DNA from: Hexactinellida sp. DTS-2022
Taxonomy: Eukaryota > Porifera > Hexactinellida
Direction of reading: 5' to 3'
Assembly (NCBI GenBank): GCA_028753945.1
Contig: JAPNXP010000003.1
Location: 5,828,001-5,892,000, forward strand
Length of the DNA stretch: 64,000 bases
This document shows positions 11,466 through 24,365 of this stretch, one piece after another; the stretch's first letter is position 1, and each line of letters opens with the position of its first letter. The notes under the pieces were generated by a model. That model saw only the letters and a program-made list of their open reading frames with translations, made no database searches and was not told the DNA's origin. A program made the translations under genes and the position numbers.

Positions 11466-14400
11466 ATGGCAGAAATAGAAAGCTATCCTATAAATACAGA
11501 GTCAGACTCCTTAACAGATCATGTGCAGTCATGTCCTCAAAAGGTTTGTTTGTTTGTTTGTTGTTTGGTCGTCTGTTCGTTTGCTTGTTTGCTTGTTTGT
11601 TTGCTTGTTTGTTTGTTTGTTGGTTTGTTGTTTGTTTGTTTGCTTGTTTGTTAACTTGTTGGTTTGTTTGTTGGTTTGTTTGTTGTTTGTTTGCTTGTTT
11701 GTTTGTTTGTTGTTTATTTGTTTGTTTGTTGTTTATTTGTTTGTTTGTTTACTCTGTTTGTAGGAGATCTGTTTGTTTTCAAGTGGGAATGTGTTTCTAC
11801 ACATTCCAGCGCAGTATTCTGCTACTAAGGAAGAGATTCAGGTCAGAGGAACTCTCAAGTTGGCTCACAAAGTAAGAAATAAATAATAATTAATAAGTAT
11901 AGAAGGAATTGTTTTCATGCACTGACAAAAAAATCATTTTAACCCAAATTCACCTTTGCGATCAGAGTTTTATATTGAAAATGTCTGGCCGATATATTTG
12001 TAAGCCATAAATAGAAATTGTAAGCAAAAGAACAGAAATAATATGCAAACCAAGTTATTATACCTAACTTTGTCCATAATTAATGGGACTATTAACTTCT
12101 ATAAATGCAGTAGAACCTCGTTAGTACGAACACCAGGGGACCGTCAAAATGTATTCGCCTTATCCGGAATTCTTATTAACCAATATCATTTGTATTGAAA
12201 AGGCTTTGAAGGGGACTGAAATAGTGTTCGTATTAATCCTGTTCCTACTAACGAGGTTCTACTGTACACAAATCAATCAATTCAATCTGTCCACAAGCCT
12301 ATAATAGCTCAGAGATCCATATAAACTTATCCCTTATAACTATAACAGAGCAAGATCCGAGTGCAATGGTTCCCGAATAACATAAACGCAGAGGATCTGC
12401 TTTGTCTCTACTCACACGATCCCTCTGACGATTGGGAGGATCTCATTTCCGATCTCAATGCTACCGACTTCCCTAACGGAGATGTGCACACAGCGTCTGC
12501 TAATGCTACTGGTAACCATATAGAGATACTGTGTATGACAATGTATTATACAGCTATTTGTAAATACGCTCCTAATCTCGGTCTGATCCAATTATCATAC
12601 GCCTAAATCACAAATGAATGTTACGGTATTGGAGAAGATTTCCAAATTTTCGTGCTCCTAAATTATACAGATACAGTGTGTTATAGCAAGTCGTATTTGT
12701 AAGGAATATGATTGCTAATAGGCGAACTTGCTATTAGAGGAACTGAGTTAATATTAAATGCTCGCTTGGGGACTGAAAAATACCTTGCTAATAGAGCAAT
12801 ATTGATATTATAGCAGTTTCTATTAAGCGAACACCACTGTACATACTTGCTATGTGGCCATTCAAATGCTACTTAACGCTTCCAAGGGGAGGGTTAACCT
12901 AGCGTGACAAACCATCCTTTTTGTGTTAAAAAATTGTTAAAACTGTGACATAGGGAGAGGGTGTTTAATTTTTGTGAATTTTGCGTTACATTAACGTTTG
13001 AACAGCATTTGGTTAATTAATTAAGTAAATAAAACCTTATCATAAACTACAGTATACTCCGCTTAATAGAGCCACCGGTTAATAAATTTCTCCGCTTAAT
13101 CGGGTCAAAACAACCTGGTTCCGAGGTGACTCTATTAAGCGGAGTCGACTTTATCTTATTGCAGCTAGACTCAAGGAATTATCCATGAGCACGAGACGCT
13201 CCTTTTGGAGTATAATTTTTTGGGAAATTTTAATTAGGAGCGCGAAAATTTGGATTGTTCTCCTATACCGCAACATTAATTTGTGATTTAGAGTATGATA
13301 ATTGCATCAGACTAGGATTAGGAGCACACTATACATAATACTCATGTTACTTAGGAGGGAAGTCTGGTTCGCTTACAAGAGACCCTCTCACGCCGGTTCG
13401 CATCACTGCCCGAGAGATGTCAATCCCCGGGCCTAACGGAGACCCGACTCTGTCCATTCGCGTTAAGACGGAGACCCTGCGGCCCAACAGCCGGAGTCCC
13501 AAGACACACAACATATCTCCCGGCTTTGTTAACATAGTGGCTACGCCCATGTACGATAGCAGCGAGGGGAACTGCTATGGAGAATCCCCAACTAATTATT
13601 CTCAGTAAGGAGAATCCTTATATAGAGCTGAGCTTTGTAGAGTTCAAATTTTTCCCATACTAAAAGCCCAGGCTTGCTTTCTAAAGGTCAATTTCAAACT
13701 CTGGGAAAAACTGACCTTTCTCAATGCCGGAATACACATACTGAAAAACTGAACTCTACTAGAGCTGAGCTCTATATAAGTAATTTGCTCAGTAAGTACC
13801 TGTGTTAGAGTATAGTCACTAAGGGTCGTTGCCTTCTGAAACACCTTTCTGAAATGGTTTAACACCTTAATAGTGATGATGACATGTCGAAAAAAATCCA
13901 AAATTGCAGCCTGTGCCGACAGCATTTTCCTTTGGAGGCACTATCATTTAACCAAGCACCAAAATATAGTGCCTCCAAAGGAGCATGCGTCGACACAGCT
14001 GCAATTTTGGATTTTAAATTTGTTCGTATTTTCGTATTTCGTATTAACCGGAGTCACTTGCATGCATTCGTATAGGCTAGGGGAATTAAACCTTGTACTC
14101 CTTTTAACCGATATTTATCCTTAATTAAACTAATTCGTATTAGCGAAGTACCGTAGTTTATTAACCATTGATTATGACAGATAAATACTCAAGAATATCG
14201 TGAACTATTTAGATTTCTCCTAATTAATATACACTCACAGAATACATTATGTCCAAAATACATCGCTAATATACCATACATTTACTATACACTTACATTA
14301 CTAATAGAAATGATAAAATCAGATACATTATTACTTCTCTTAATTCAGTTATTAATCTTCCTATTTTCTAGAATTAACGTCTCCAACAATAACCTCGTCC

Positions 14401-17400
14401 CAACCGACGATATTCCTCACACCAAGTCTGCTCACATATTCGCTATTAACCAGCCCCATTCACAAGACACCACTCTAGACAATGCCATAGCTAAGTTAGG
14501 CGATTATTCCGACTTACCTTCTGACGCAGTGTTTCTAGAGAGAGATCAAGCTAAGGTCCCTGAGATGAAATCTATTATCGTTGATTTCCCATTAACAATG
14601 TTATTTTCTGTTAAAGAAGTGCCATGCAAGAATAACTGTGGCTCTAAATCTCATCCGGCTATTAGGTTCAATCTTAGGGGGTCAAAGCCAACACAGAATC
14701 TATATTTTCATTCTGGGAAGAGTACAATGCTGAGATTCTTTCATGAACTGGAACAACACATTCTCTTACACAGGTTGGTTATTCGTAGAAGCAAGGTTAC
14801 TCCAGGCGCGTAATTTTGAAAGGAAACTTTATAGGCGCGCGAAAATCGAGAGATTCTCACATATACAGTAGAACCTCGTTAGTACGAACACGGTTAATAC
14901 TAAATTCCGGTTAATATGACACTATTTCAGTCCCCTTTAAAGCCTTTCAATACGAATGATATTGGTTAATTTAATACGAATTCCGGATTAGGCGAAAGCA
15001 TTTTGACGGTCCCCTGGTGTTCGTACTAACGAGCTTTTACTATACTTCATATAAATAAAAGCAAGGGTACAACCAGTGTTTTATTCCCAATTCCACATAG
15101 CGAACAGCCAAAATTAAATCGCTAATGTTTCTTTTGTTTGTTGAATCGATTGAGAACTCGTATATAATGACGATGTAACTCTGTCAGTTTGGGAGAAAAG
15201 GAATATGCGTGTGTGTGATAGGGATAAATGCAGGAACTTTGTAGTGCTTAAGTTGTTGTTACAGTCAAGGTGTGGGGTACTCACAATACAATGGAGTAAC
15301 TGAATAATAGTCCATAGGCTGGGTGATACTATTTGATATAAAGTAGAACTCGTTAGTACGAACAATGTCAGGGGACCGTCAAAATGCGTTCGTCTTATCC
15401 AAATTCACATGCACATATAAACCAATATCAATTGTATTGGAATTTGGAAAGGCTTTGAAGGGGACTAAAGTGTCAGTATTCCGTATTTACTGTTCGCACT
15501 AACGACTGAAAGTTTACTATCAAATTATTCAATAAGGAGGATTGCGTAATCTGCTCAAGTTAGGTCATAAAACCGAATACTTGCCAAAAGGCCCTTATTG
15601 TGAGAAGTAGCAGATTACAGTGCCTCCATTATATAACATAATACAGTACCTTATATACTATGTACTGTCTTACTACTAGTCAGTATGGTTTGCTAATAAT
15701 ACTCAAATTATTTGGAATATAAACTTTAGCAAAAAGGAGGATTGCGTAATCTGCTTAATTAAAATATTGTTTCCAATAATATCGCATCGGCGGGATCCAA
15801 GAGTTGAAGTAGCAGGTTACATTGCCTCCAATATTTATACTATTGCACTGTATATATACTCACTGTAGAACTAGACAATAACATTGTGGTTGTATTTAAT
15901 GAAGAGTTGGGGACAGATTTAATTTTTTTTAATGATGCGGCACAGCTGTAATTTTAGATTTTTTTTGTGCCGTCTAGTAAGATTTAAGAACAGAATTATT
16001 TCGAGTATTAACTTTCCGATTCGTTTGACACGATGAAGACCCGACTCTCCTCATGACTGAGGGAGAAGATTTTGTTGGAAATTATAAATTTAGGCCCGCA
16101 GAAAATTGTTCCCTGAAATACAAGCAAGGTGCAAACAGTGTTTTATTCCCAATTCCACATAACGAACAGCCAAAATTAAACTTATAATGTTTTCTTTTGT
16201 TTGTTGAATCGATCGAGAACTCGTTTATAATAACGATGTAACTCTGTGTTTGGGAGAAAGGAATACGCGTGTGTGTAAGATAGGGATAAATGCAGGAACT
16301 TTGTAGTGCTTAAGTTGTTGTTACAGTTAAGGTGTGGGATAACCTTGAATGAATAGACCATACTTCTATGGCTGGGTGATACCTTCACTATTTGATTTAC
16401 AGTAGAACCCCGTTAGTACGAACACCACCGTCAAAATGCGTTGTCCTTATCCAGAATTCATATATAAAGTTATAAATCAATATCAATTGTATTGGAAAGG
16501 CTTTGTTTGAAGGAGACTGAAATAATGTCTGTAATCCGTATTCGGGTGTCTTCGGCTGTTCGCACTAACGACTGAAAGTTTATTATCAAATTATTCAAAA
16601 AGGAGGATTGCAGTTCCATATGTTCCTTAGTTACAATCAGAGATTCATTGTATTGGAACAAGATCTTATCCGCCAAAAGGCCGATTACAGTTGCCTCCAT
16701 TATATAACATACTACAGTCTACAGTAGCTTATATACTACGTACTGTCTTACTCTTAGTCAGTATGGTTTGCTAATAATACTCAAATTCTATGGAAATATA
16801 AACTTTAACAAAAAGGAGGATTGCGTAATCTGCTTTAAAAATATTTTTTCAAATAATATCGCATCGGCGGGATCCAAGAGTTGAAGTAGCAGGTTACATT
16901 GCCTCCAATATTTATACTATTGCACTGTATTATATACTCACTGTAGAACTAGACAATAACATTGTGGTTGTATTTAATGATGAGTTGTGTTACAAGTTAC
17001 AACTGGTGTAGTAAGATCAGTTCGTATCTGTATTGGCAGATCATAAATCTTACTAGAGACGAGAGAGGACACGGAAAAATCTATAATTACAGCTGTGCCG
17101 ACATCATTTTATTTTAAATTTGGCTTCATACGAAAATGCTGTCAGAACAGCTGTAATTTTATATTTTTCATCATTAAAATGAAGTATAACCTTTTCAGAA
17201 AGGTTTCTTCAATAGGGAGGTACACGATTTGCTGATATATTTATATACTGTACGGATTTGTTGGTATACCTCGTGGGATTAATTAACGAATTATATAGCC
17301 TCTATTTGTTAGATTTCAGCAAGTTTATTTACTCTAGCTATTTAAATTCTTACCAATACTTCTGCGACAATAGGAATTTCATATACCTTTTTTATTGTAA

Positions 17401-20400
17401 TTTTCTGGAACTGGTTTAGGTCATGATTCGCAGCAACAAATCTTAGTTTAATTTTGCCTTTTTTAAGAACAGAATTATTTAGAACCCGAATCGATTAATT
17501 TTTTCATGTCAAAATTCACCTTTGTGAAGCTAGGTTTTATATTAGAAGGTGTTGGACCGGCGTTGTATAAATACAGTTAATAAACCCTTTGCAATATTCC
17601 ATTTTTCGAAGATCTTAACTTGATAATTCGTTTATTTGATCAAATCTTTAGTTTAATTTCCCTTTTTAAGAACACACATGTGTATTATTAAGAGATAACT
17701 TCGAGTATTCGAGTATCCTATATACAATGTACTGTCTTACTCTTAGTCAGTATGGTTTGCTAATATTACTCAAATTATATTGAATATACATTTGAGCAAA
17801 AAGGAGGATTGCGTAATCTGCTTAAAATATTTTTCCAATCGTACTTAAGATCCACAGAGTTGAAGTAGCAGGTTACATTGCCTCCAATAGTTATACTATT
17901 GCACTGCATTATATACTCACTATAGAACTAGACAATAACATTGTGGTTGTATTTAATGAAGAGTTGTGTATAGTAAGACTACTAAGATCAATTCTAATTT
18001 GTATTGGGAGATCATTTAAATCTTACTAGACACGGAAAATCTAAAATGACAGTTGTGCCGACACCATTATATTTTAAATTTGCCTCCATAAGAAAATCCT
18101 GTCAGTACAGCTGCAATTTTAGATTTCATCATCATTAAAATGGAGTATAACCATTTCAGAAAGGTTTCTTCAATAGGGAGGTAGCACGATTTGCTGATAT
18201 ATTTATATACTGTACGGATTTGTGGTATAGCCCGTTTATGAAGTAACGAATCGTATATTTGTTAGATTTCAGCAAATTAATTTAATCTAGCTATTTAATT
18301 TATTACCAATAGTTCTACGACAATAGGAATTTCATATACAATAATACTCAATTATATTGAAATATAAACTTTAACAAAAAGGAGGATTGCGTAATCTGCT
18401 TAAAATATTTTGTTCCAATAATATCGTGCTACATGATTTCCAGAGTTGAAGTAGCAGGTTTCATTGCCTCCAATATTTATACTATTGCACTGTATATATA
18501 CTCACTGTAGAACTAGACAATAACATTGTGGTTGTATTTGATGAAGAGTTGTATAGTAACTACAGTCAACTCCGCTTTAATAGAGTCACCTCGGGACCAG
18601 GTTGTTTTGACCCGATTAAGCGGAGAACCGATTAACCGAAAATATGTGTAATTCTGTCCTATAAATCCTGTGAAATTTTGACCCGATTAAGCGGAGAAAC
18701 CGATTAACCGGTGGCTCTATTAAGCGGAATTGACTGTAGTAAGATCAGTTCTGTATTGGCAGATCCATCATTTAGAAAGGGCACGGGAAAATCTATAATT
18801 ACAGATGCCTCCATTATACAATAAAATACAGAATCTTATTTAATAATACACAAATTATATAGAAATATAAACTTTAACAAAAAGGAGGATTGCGTAATCT
18901 GCTTAAAAATATTTTTCCAATCGTACTATTGAGATCCACAGAGTTGAAGTAGCAGGTTACATTGCCTCCAATAGTTATACTATTGCTCTGTATTATATAC
19001 TCACTGTAGAACTAGTTGATAACATTGTGGTTGTATTTAATGAAGAGTTTGGGGCAAATTTAAAAGAAAATGATGCGGCACAGCTGTAATTTTAGATTTT
19101 TCCGTGCCTTCTAGTAAGATTTAAGAATATAGTTACTTCGAGTATTAACTTTTCGCTTCGTTAGACACGATGAAGACCCGACTCTCCTCATGACTGAGGG
19201 AGAAGATTTTGTTGGGAATTATAAGCACCGTAACAGTGAGCCTAAAACCTACCTTCAACTTGGCATTTCTAAAGCTACAGATATTGTCAGTGATATTTCG
19301 AATTTGCCGAGGTTTAAAGCTCTGATGAACTTCCCATTCCAAAAGACCTCTCCCGTTGTTAACCCCAGTCCCAATACAGCTCAGACTCCCAGACAGGAAG
19401 AAGCTAATGGAGATAACAATCTCTCTGAAGTCACCAAGTCTATTCCTTTCTTAGAAAAACCTAACTTCGATCCAATGGTGAGATTATTAAATTAGATTAT
19501 TGAGATTATTAAATTTAATAAATTCTAACTTTTATACCAAAAATAATACATCACATTAAATACAAAAGTTACAGTTAAACTTAGTAAATTCTCTAATCCC
19601 ATTGCCCCATAGAATATATATAACCACTTCGCTTACTAATTAGAACATAATTCGGATCCTAAAATTTATTCGCACTATCAGAATACCAAGGGCAACGGGC
19701 CGCCAGTTATCATAGTACAATAGTGTTTACGAAATTTGATTGCTAATAGGCAAACTTGCAATTAGAGGAACACAATTAACATAAAATGCTCGCTAGGGGA
19801 CTGAAATTAACTTGCAATTAGAGCAATTGTTATTATGCGACTTCATTGTATATGCACTACTTTGTAGCCTTTGTTGCAGAGCATAGCGGGTAGGAAGCGA
19901 GGACAGCCTCTCAACAGAGAAGACTGGGAACTGTTCTGTAACAGAAACGGATCTATCACGGACCCTACAGCTATAAGGAGAATGATATTTAACGGGGTTT
20001 GTAATAAGTAGTGTATTAGTGTGCTTATTAGTATATTAGTGTATTAGTGTATTAGTATATTAGTGATAACTTATTAAGTATTAGTAGTGGATTAGTATAC
20101 TAGTATTAGTAGTGTGTAATATTCGTGTTTAGTGTATTACAAAGTACAAATTAGTACAGTGTATTTAGTTGTGAGTATATTAGTATAATAATTTTAGTGT
20201 TTAGTGTATTTCAGTATTAGTAATTTGTGTATTAGAATTATTGTTGTTGTTGTTTACTGTAGGGAATCACTAATGATCTGAGACCGTTGGTCTGGCAGTA
20301 CTTGCTTGGATATTATAAGTTCTCGCATTCTGATATTGAGAGACAGAAGTTCATTTCTGAAAAAGTGTAAGCACTGAATTAACCTGTATCTTATATGCTG

Positions 20401-23400
20401 TAATAAGGGAAATGAGATTAGTATTACGAATCTTATGAGATTGTCACTATAATAACACAGGATTTACGTAATACAGTCAGGTCTGCTTATTATTGTGAAC
20501 AGTTTTCGACTGCTTAATATGAAGAACTTTTTATTATGAACAAGCCCTATGGCCCCAATTTTAAAACTTACATAGGGTTTGTATTAAGTTTAGTTCGCTT
20601 ATTATGAAGTCTCTCTATTATGAACACAATTTTGGTCCCTTGAATGTTCATATTAAAAGAACCTGACTGTTTAATTCAAGTTTGGCTTACAATATTTTCT
20701 GTTATTGTGTAAAACTACCTTTGGACCAAATTGACCCAATTAAGCGGAGTTGGCTGTATACTATACTGCTATTGTATTCTGTAGGAATGAATATCAGGTT
20801 ATGCGAAGTCAGTGGAAGACTATGTCTGATATTCAGATTCAAAGAAACAAACAATTCCATAAAGCAAAGTCTATTATTGGTATTCATATACAATATTTTA
20901 TTTGTATTTATTGAAGGGAGATATTCCAATTACAGTGATGTTCACGTAATAACAAGTCGAATCGTATTAGCACGAAATCGGTTTGCTAATATGCGAGCTT
21001 GCTATTTGAAGACAAAATTAACGTTAAATACTCGCTTGGGGACTGAAAATAACTTGCTAAATAGAGCTTGTAATAACATGTGATATTCTCGAAAATTCAC
21101 AAAAAAACTTGTCCTAAAATGGCGAAAAAAACAAAAATCGCCTAGGCTGATATTCTTATAAATATGGTATTTATATTTACAATTTGCAGTGAAAGACGTG
21201 ATTAGGACGGACAGAGATCATCCGTACTTCTCCGGAGAATCAAATGAGAATCTGGAAAGTCTGCAGAATATTCTGTTGACGCATATAATGTATGACTTCG
21301 ATCTAGGTATGTTATACAATAAATATTATCAATAAATATTTTAAACAAAAAAATTAAACAAAAGCTCTAAACTAAATAATGTACGTACTTACTATATATA
21401 AATATCTCACGTGCTCACTGTATGTAGGCTATATTCAAGGCATGAGTGATATTCTGTCTCCGATACTTATTGTGTTGGATAGAGAGGAAAATGCATTCTG
21501 GTGTTTTGCACAATATTTGGAAAAACTAGTGAGTTTTCTGATCATATTTTTGTTGTACTACTTTGTTTGTTTGTTGTTCGGTTGTTTTATTATTATCTGT
21601 CATATCTTTACTATTGTTTGTTGTTGTTTATATCTATTTACTTATTTCATTATTTTTTATCCACATATGTTTACTTATTTATTGTTTAGCGAGAAAATTT
21701 TGCGAACACAACTACAGTATTGGATTCAAAAATGAATAAATTTAAAGATCTTCTTAAATTCGTTGATCCTCCTTTCTGTGCATATCTAAGTGAGTCAATT
21801 TATTCATTATAACAATTGGAATATAGACTATTTTAATACCTTCAAAGTAACAAAGTTCAAACTATAAATTATGTTAGTCTATTATCCATAGCCCAGTTAC
21901 AGAAATAATATTTATAGTGCAACTTTTCATTTATTAAATAAGAATACAGTCCGCTTAATAGAGCCACCGGTTAATATATTTCTCCGCTTATTAATCGGAT
22001 CAAAATTTCACAGGATTTATAGGACGGAATAACATTTTGGCTTAAAATAATTCGGTTAATAGATTTCTCCGCTTAATAGAGTCAAAGCAACCTGGTCCCG
22101 AGGTGACTATTAAGCGGAGTCGACTGTATATTATTGAATTTAAATTCTAATACACTTACTGCATTTACAGGATGGTTAACACAACAATAAAATGTTTTAC
22201 TATTCCCAAACATGTTACAGCTAAGTATGTAACTATTTACACTATTAGATTGGGGATATGCATAATTAGTTTGCTAAGCTAACTACATTCCTCAAACGTC
22301 TTACAACTAACAAATGGAATTTCTGTATCTATAAGTTAACTTAATTCAATTAGCGGGGTATGTACTAAAGTATGTTTTATGCTAATTAGAGTGTAACTAT
22401 TCAATGATTTGTTGTTACATAGGTTATATTATTAGATAGTACAACCAAACTATTTCTTAGATTTATTACAAGTAATGACTTATAATTGGTTAATACTTGT
22501 TCACCCAGTTTCGCAAAGGTTAATTTTGATTTTACAGATTTTCACAATACCTGAAAATTATGTTAGAAAAGGTGTTTTAGGTAATTCCATATACAGTAGA
22601 ACCTCGTTGATATACGAATACAGGGGACCGTCAAAATGTGTTCTTCTTATCCGGAATTCGTATTAACCAATAATATTTGTATAGAAAAGGCTTTGAAGTT
22701 AACTGAAATAGTGTTCGTATTAACCGTGTTCATTATAACGAGAGTTTACTATATATATTTCTGTATTAGGAAACAACGAGGCATATGGATTCAATATATT
22801 CTTTCGTTGGTTGCTTGTTGACTTCAAAAGGGAGTTTAACATCGATGACGTATTCAAGCTATGGGAAGTCTTATGGACGGAGTTTCTAACTCCAGATTAC
22901 AATCTGTTCGTCGCTCTGTCTATGCTCTTACAGATGAGACATAAGATAATGGAGCAAGAGTTAGACGATTCTCATTTCTCGCCTTTTGATAATGTCTTCA
23001 AGGTAAGTACAGTAGACTCGTTAATACGTTCATAAGGTGAATTATCGGTTAAAGAGTACAAGGTTAATTTCCCTAGCCTATACAAATGCATGCATTTGAC
23101 TCAAATAATACGAATTCCCGATAATACGAACAAAATTCGACGGTCCCCTGGTGTCCTATTAGCCAGTGTATACTGTACTAACCGAACAATTTGTAGATAT
23201 TTGTACGAACGTTGTATAGTCTACTAACATTATAAATTAATAATTTGTCATTTGCCATAGAAAGTTAGCAACAAAATTTGATGAAATTTGACTCTGCTTA
23301 CAAATACGAACTCAGAAGTGAACTGAGACATAATTTGTTGCATGCTTGTTTGCTAATTTTATTTAATAGAATAATAGTAAACAAATTGTATACATTCCAG

Positions 23401-23899
23401 TTATTGCACTTGGTAGGTATAGTTTGTACAGCAATTTATTTCCTAAAATCAATCAGTGCAAAAAATTATTGACCCGGCGCTTATTCGGGGAAATACGATT
23501 ATTCCTACGCAATAGCCTACTAGCATACTGTATTACTACTAATGCACAAGGTTTACTGTATAACTAATGCACAAGGTTTACTGTATAACTAATGCACAAG
23601 GTTTACTGTATAACTAATGCACAAGGTTCACTGTATAACTAATGCACAAGGGCTGTCAATACAATTGTGTTTAGATGATTAACGACGCGGCCGGAGCATA
23701 CGACATAGACACAACTCTACTGCTAGCTGAGGCGCTCTTCAATAAAATGTTTAACTGTCCCAATCTCCCACACGATATAATACCTTTCTTTCCCAACTAT
23801 CGAGTGCCTAAATTGTCTACAGAAATATGTCCTATTGATTTGGACATGGAGTTTAGCCCTGATGCAAACCTTGATGTTGCTGAATATCATTTTGCTTAA
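11466..23899 (+). CDS. TBC1D15: TBC1D15/TBC1D17-like Rab GTPase-activating protein
   Basis: Fourteen exons join in phase to 801 codons: 11466-11543, 11764-11871, 12349-12511, 13355-13604, 14372-14773, 19165-19477, 19880-19996, 20263-20366, 20785-20879, 21190-21306, 21428-21528, 21690-21789, 22770-23002, 23675-23899. The N-terminal half resembles the PH-like region of TBC1D15/17/GYP7 (GNVFLHIPA, FHSGKSTMLRFF). The TBC domain spans about residues 478-727. The Arg finger IxxDxxR is present (I543, D546, R549), split across the exon 9/10 junction, and the Gln finger is YIQGM (584-588), so it should be catalytically competent. Human TBC1D15 (691 aa) is a Rab7 GAP acting on late endosomes and in mitophagy. 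The gene starts 465 bp after the FYCO1-like stop on the same strand. The exon 4 donor is overlapped by a MITE target duplication, and intron 5 (4.4 kb) is swollen by repeats. An ATTAAA polyadenylation-like signal lies near 23966. TBC1D15 versus TBC1D17 is not resolved. Confidence 0.88.
11544..11763. repeat. TTTG/TTGC low-complexity tract filling intron 1 of the TBC gene
   Basis: Nearly the whole 220-bp intron is GTTT with interspersed GCTT and GGTT steps. The donor (AAG then GTTTGT) is itself the first repeat unit, and the acceptor follows TCTGTTTGTAG. Confidence 0.85.
12108..12264. mobile_element. CTCGTTAGTACGAAC-family MITE before exon 3 of the TBC gene
   Basis: CAGTAGAACCTCGTTAGTAC start and AACGAGGTTCTACTG end, ending about 85 bp before the exon 3 acceptor. 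Other members outside introns or in them: 14866-15042, 22594-22750, 26300-26461, 52976-53151, 56017-56181, 56250-56420 (diverged), 60555-60726. Confidence 0.8.
13180..13325. mobile_element. GAGACGCTCC MITE family
   Basis: GAGCACGAGACGCTCCTTTT followed by TAGGAGCGCGAAAATTTGG; related sequences at about 12560-12660, 48945-49115 and 59485-59540 suggest a dispersed element that ends in AGGAGC. Confidence 0.5.
13610..13787. mobile_element. TATATAGAGCT MITE inserted on the exon 4 splice donor of the TBC gene
   Basis: Same family as 3690-3871 in opposite orientation. It is flanked by CTCAGTAAG at 13601-13609 and 13788-13796. The duplicated sequence contains the donor (TCA then GTAAG), so a donor exists on both sides. 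Only the upstream one keeps the frame open. Confidence 0.85.
16028..16089 (+). pseudogene. Partial duplicate of TBC gene exon 6 with lost splice acceptor
   Basis: About 60 bp here match the first part of exon 6 (19165 onward) with one difference (GGA for GGG). The preceding bases are TCGTTTG instead of TCGTTAG, so the acceptor AG is absent. Similarity extends upstream for over 100 bp of intron. Confidence 0.85.
18563..18736. mobile_element. Pogo-like MITE in intron 5 of the TBC gene
   Basis: CAGTCAACTCCGCTTTAATA end and GCGGAATTGACTG end, TA-flanked, with the ATTAAGCGGAGAA motifs of the family. Confidence 0.8.
20473..20670. mobile_element. CAGTCAGGTCTGCTTATTAT MITE in the TBC gene
   Basis: CAGTCAGGTCTGCTTATTAT start and AAAAGAACCTGACTG end. 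Further copies: about 8513-8682, 35142-35331 and 61361-61553. Confidence 0.75.
21948..22126. mobile_element. Pogo-like MITE in intron 12 of the TBC gene
   Basis: Starts CAGTCCGCTTAATAGAGCC and ends GCGGAGTCGACTG, with TA flanks, the GGATTTATAGGACGGAATAA core and the CCTGGTCCCGAGGTGAC motif. Confidence 0.8.
23541..23651. repeat. 25-bp tandem repeat, five copies, before the last exon of the TBC gene
   Basis: AATGCACAAGG starts at 23541, 23566, 23591, 23616 and 23641. It ends about 25 bp before the exon 14 acceptor. Confidence 0.9.
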
Positions 23900-24059
23900 C
23901 TTTGTACTAATTTGTATATATGTTATGTTTGTGTTGTGATATGGTGCTTTCATATTATTTTATACATTAAATCACAGGCACATCAAATAGCTTATTTATT
24001 CACTTCAGCGATCGATATATAATTAATTATACTATATTAACATTTGTATAAATACACTA

Positions 24060-24365
24060 GTCTGGTAAATATGAACACCAGGGGACCGTGTAGATTATTC
24101 GTATATCCGGAAATTCGTATTAACCGGAATCACTTGCATGCGTTAGTATAGGCTAGGAGATTTAAACCTTGTTCTCTTTTAGCAATACAGTAGATGCCGG
24201 ATATAAGAACACCGGTTATAAGAATATTAGATTGGAAAACGGTTGCCATATACCCCTATATAATTTATGTCGGTTATAAGAACTTATATGTATTTCCCGA
24301 CGATGTTTTTATAACCGGCATCCACTGTATTTCATTAACCTTGTTCCTACTAACGAGTCTACTTA
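24060..24365. mobile_element. Nested MITEs downstream of the TBC gene
   Basis: A degraded CTCGTTAGTACGAAC-family element (GAACACCAGGGGACCGT at the left, TTCCTACTAACGAG at the right) is interrupted by a GGATGCCGG-family element at 24188-24327. Confidence 0.65.

Larger units (their letters stand above)
15060..19222. repeat. Tandemly expanded repeat block in intron 5 of the TBC gene
   Basis: Sequence at about 15060-15330 recurs at about 16126-16380 (offset near 1070 bp), and a module with AGGAGGATTGCGTAATCTGCT at one side and AGCAGGTTACATTGCCTCC at the other recurs at about 15535-15835, 16600-16915, 17740-17900, 18380-18475 and 18880-18970. The modules are themselves MITE-like (inverted ends). 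The last copy abuts exon 6. Confidence 0.75.

Noticed and set aside
11447-11875. Cysteine/valine-rich frames
   Set aside because: They translate the TTTG tract of an intron; phase and homology support splicing it out.
13873-14124. Short + frames downstream of exon 4
   Set aside because: They lie in a GCAGCTGT MITE within the intron and show no similarity to the gene.
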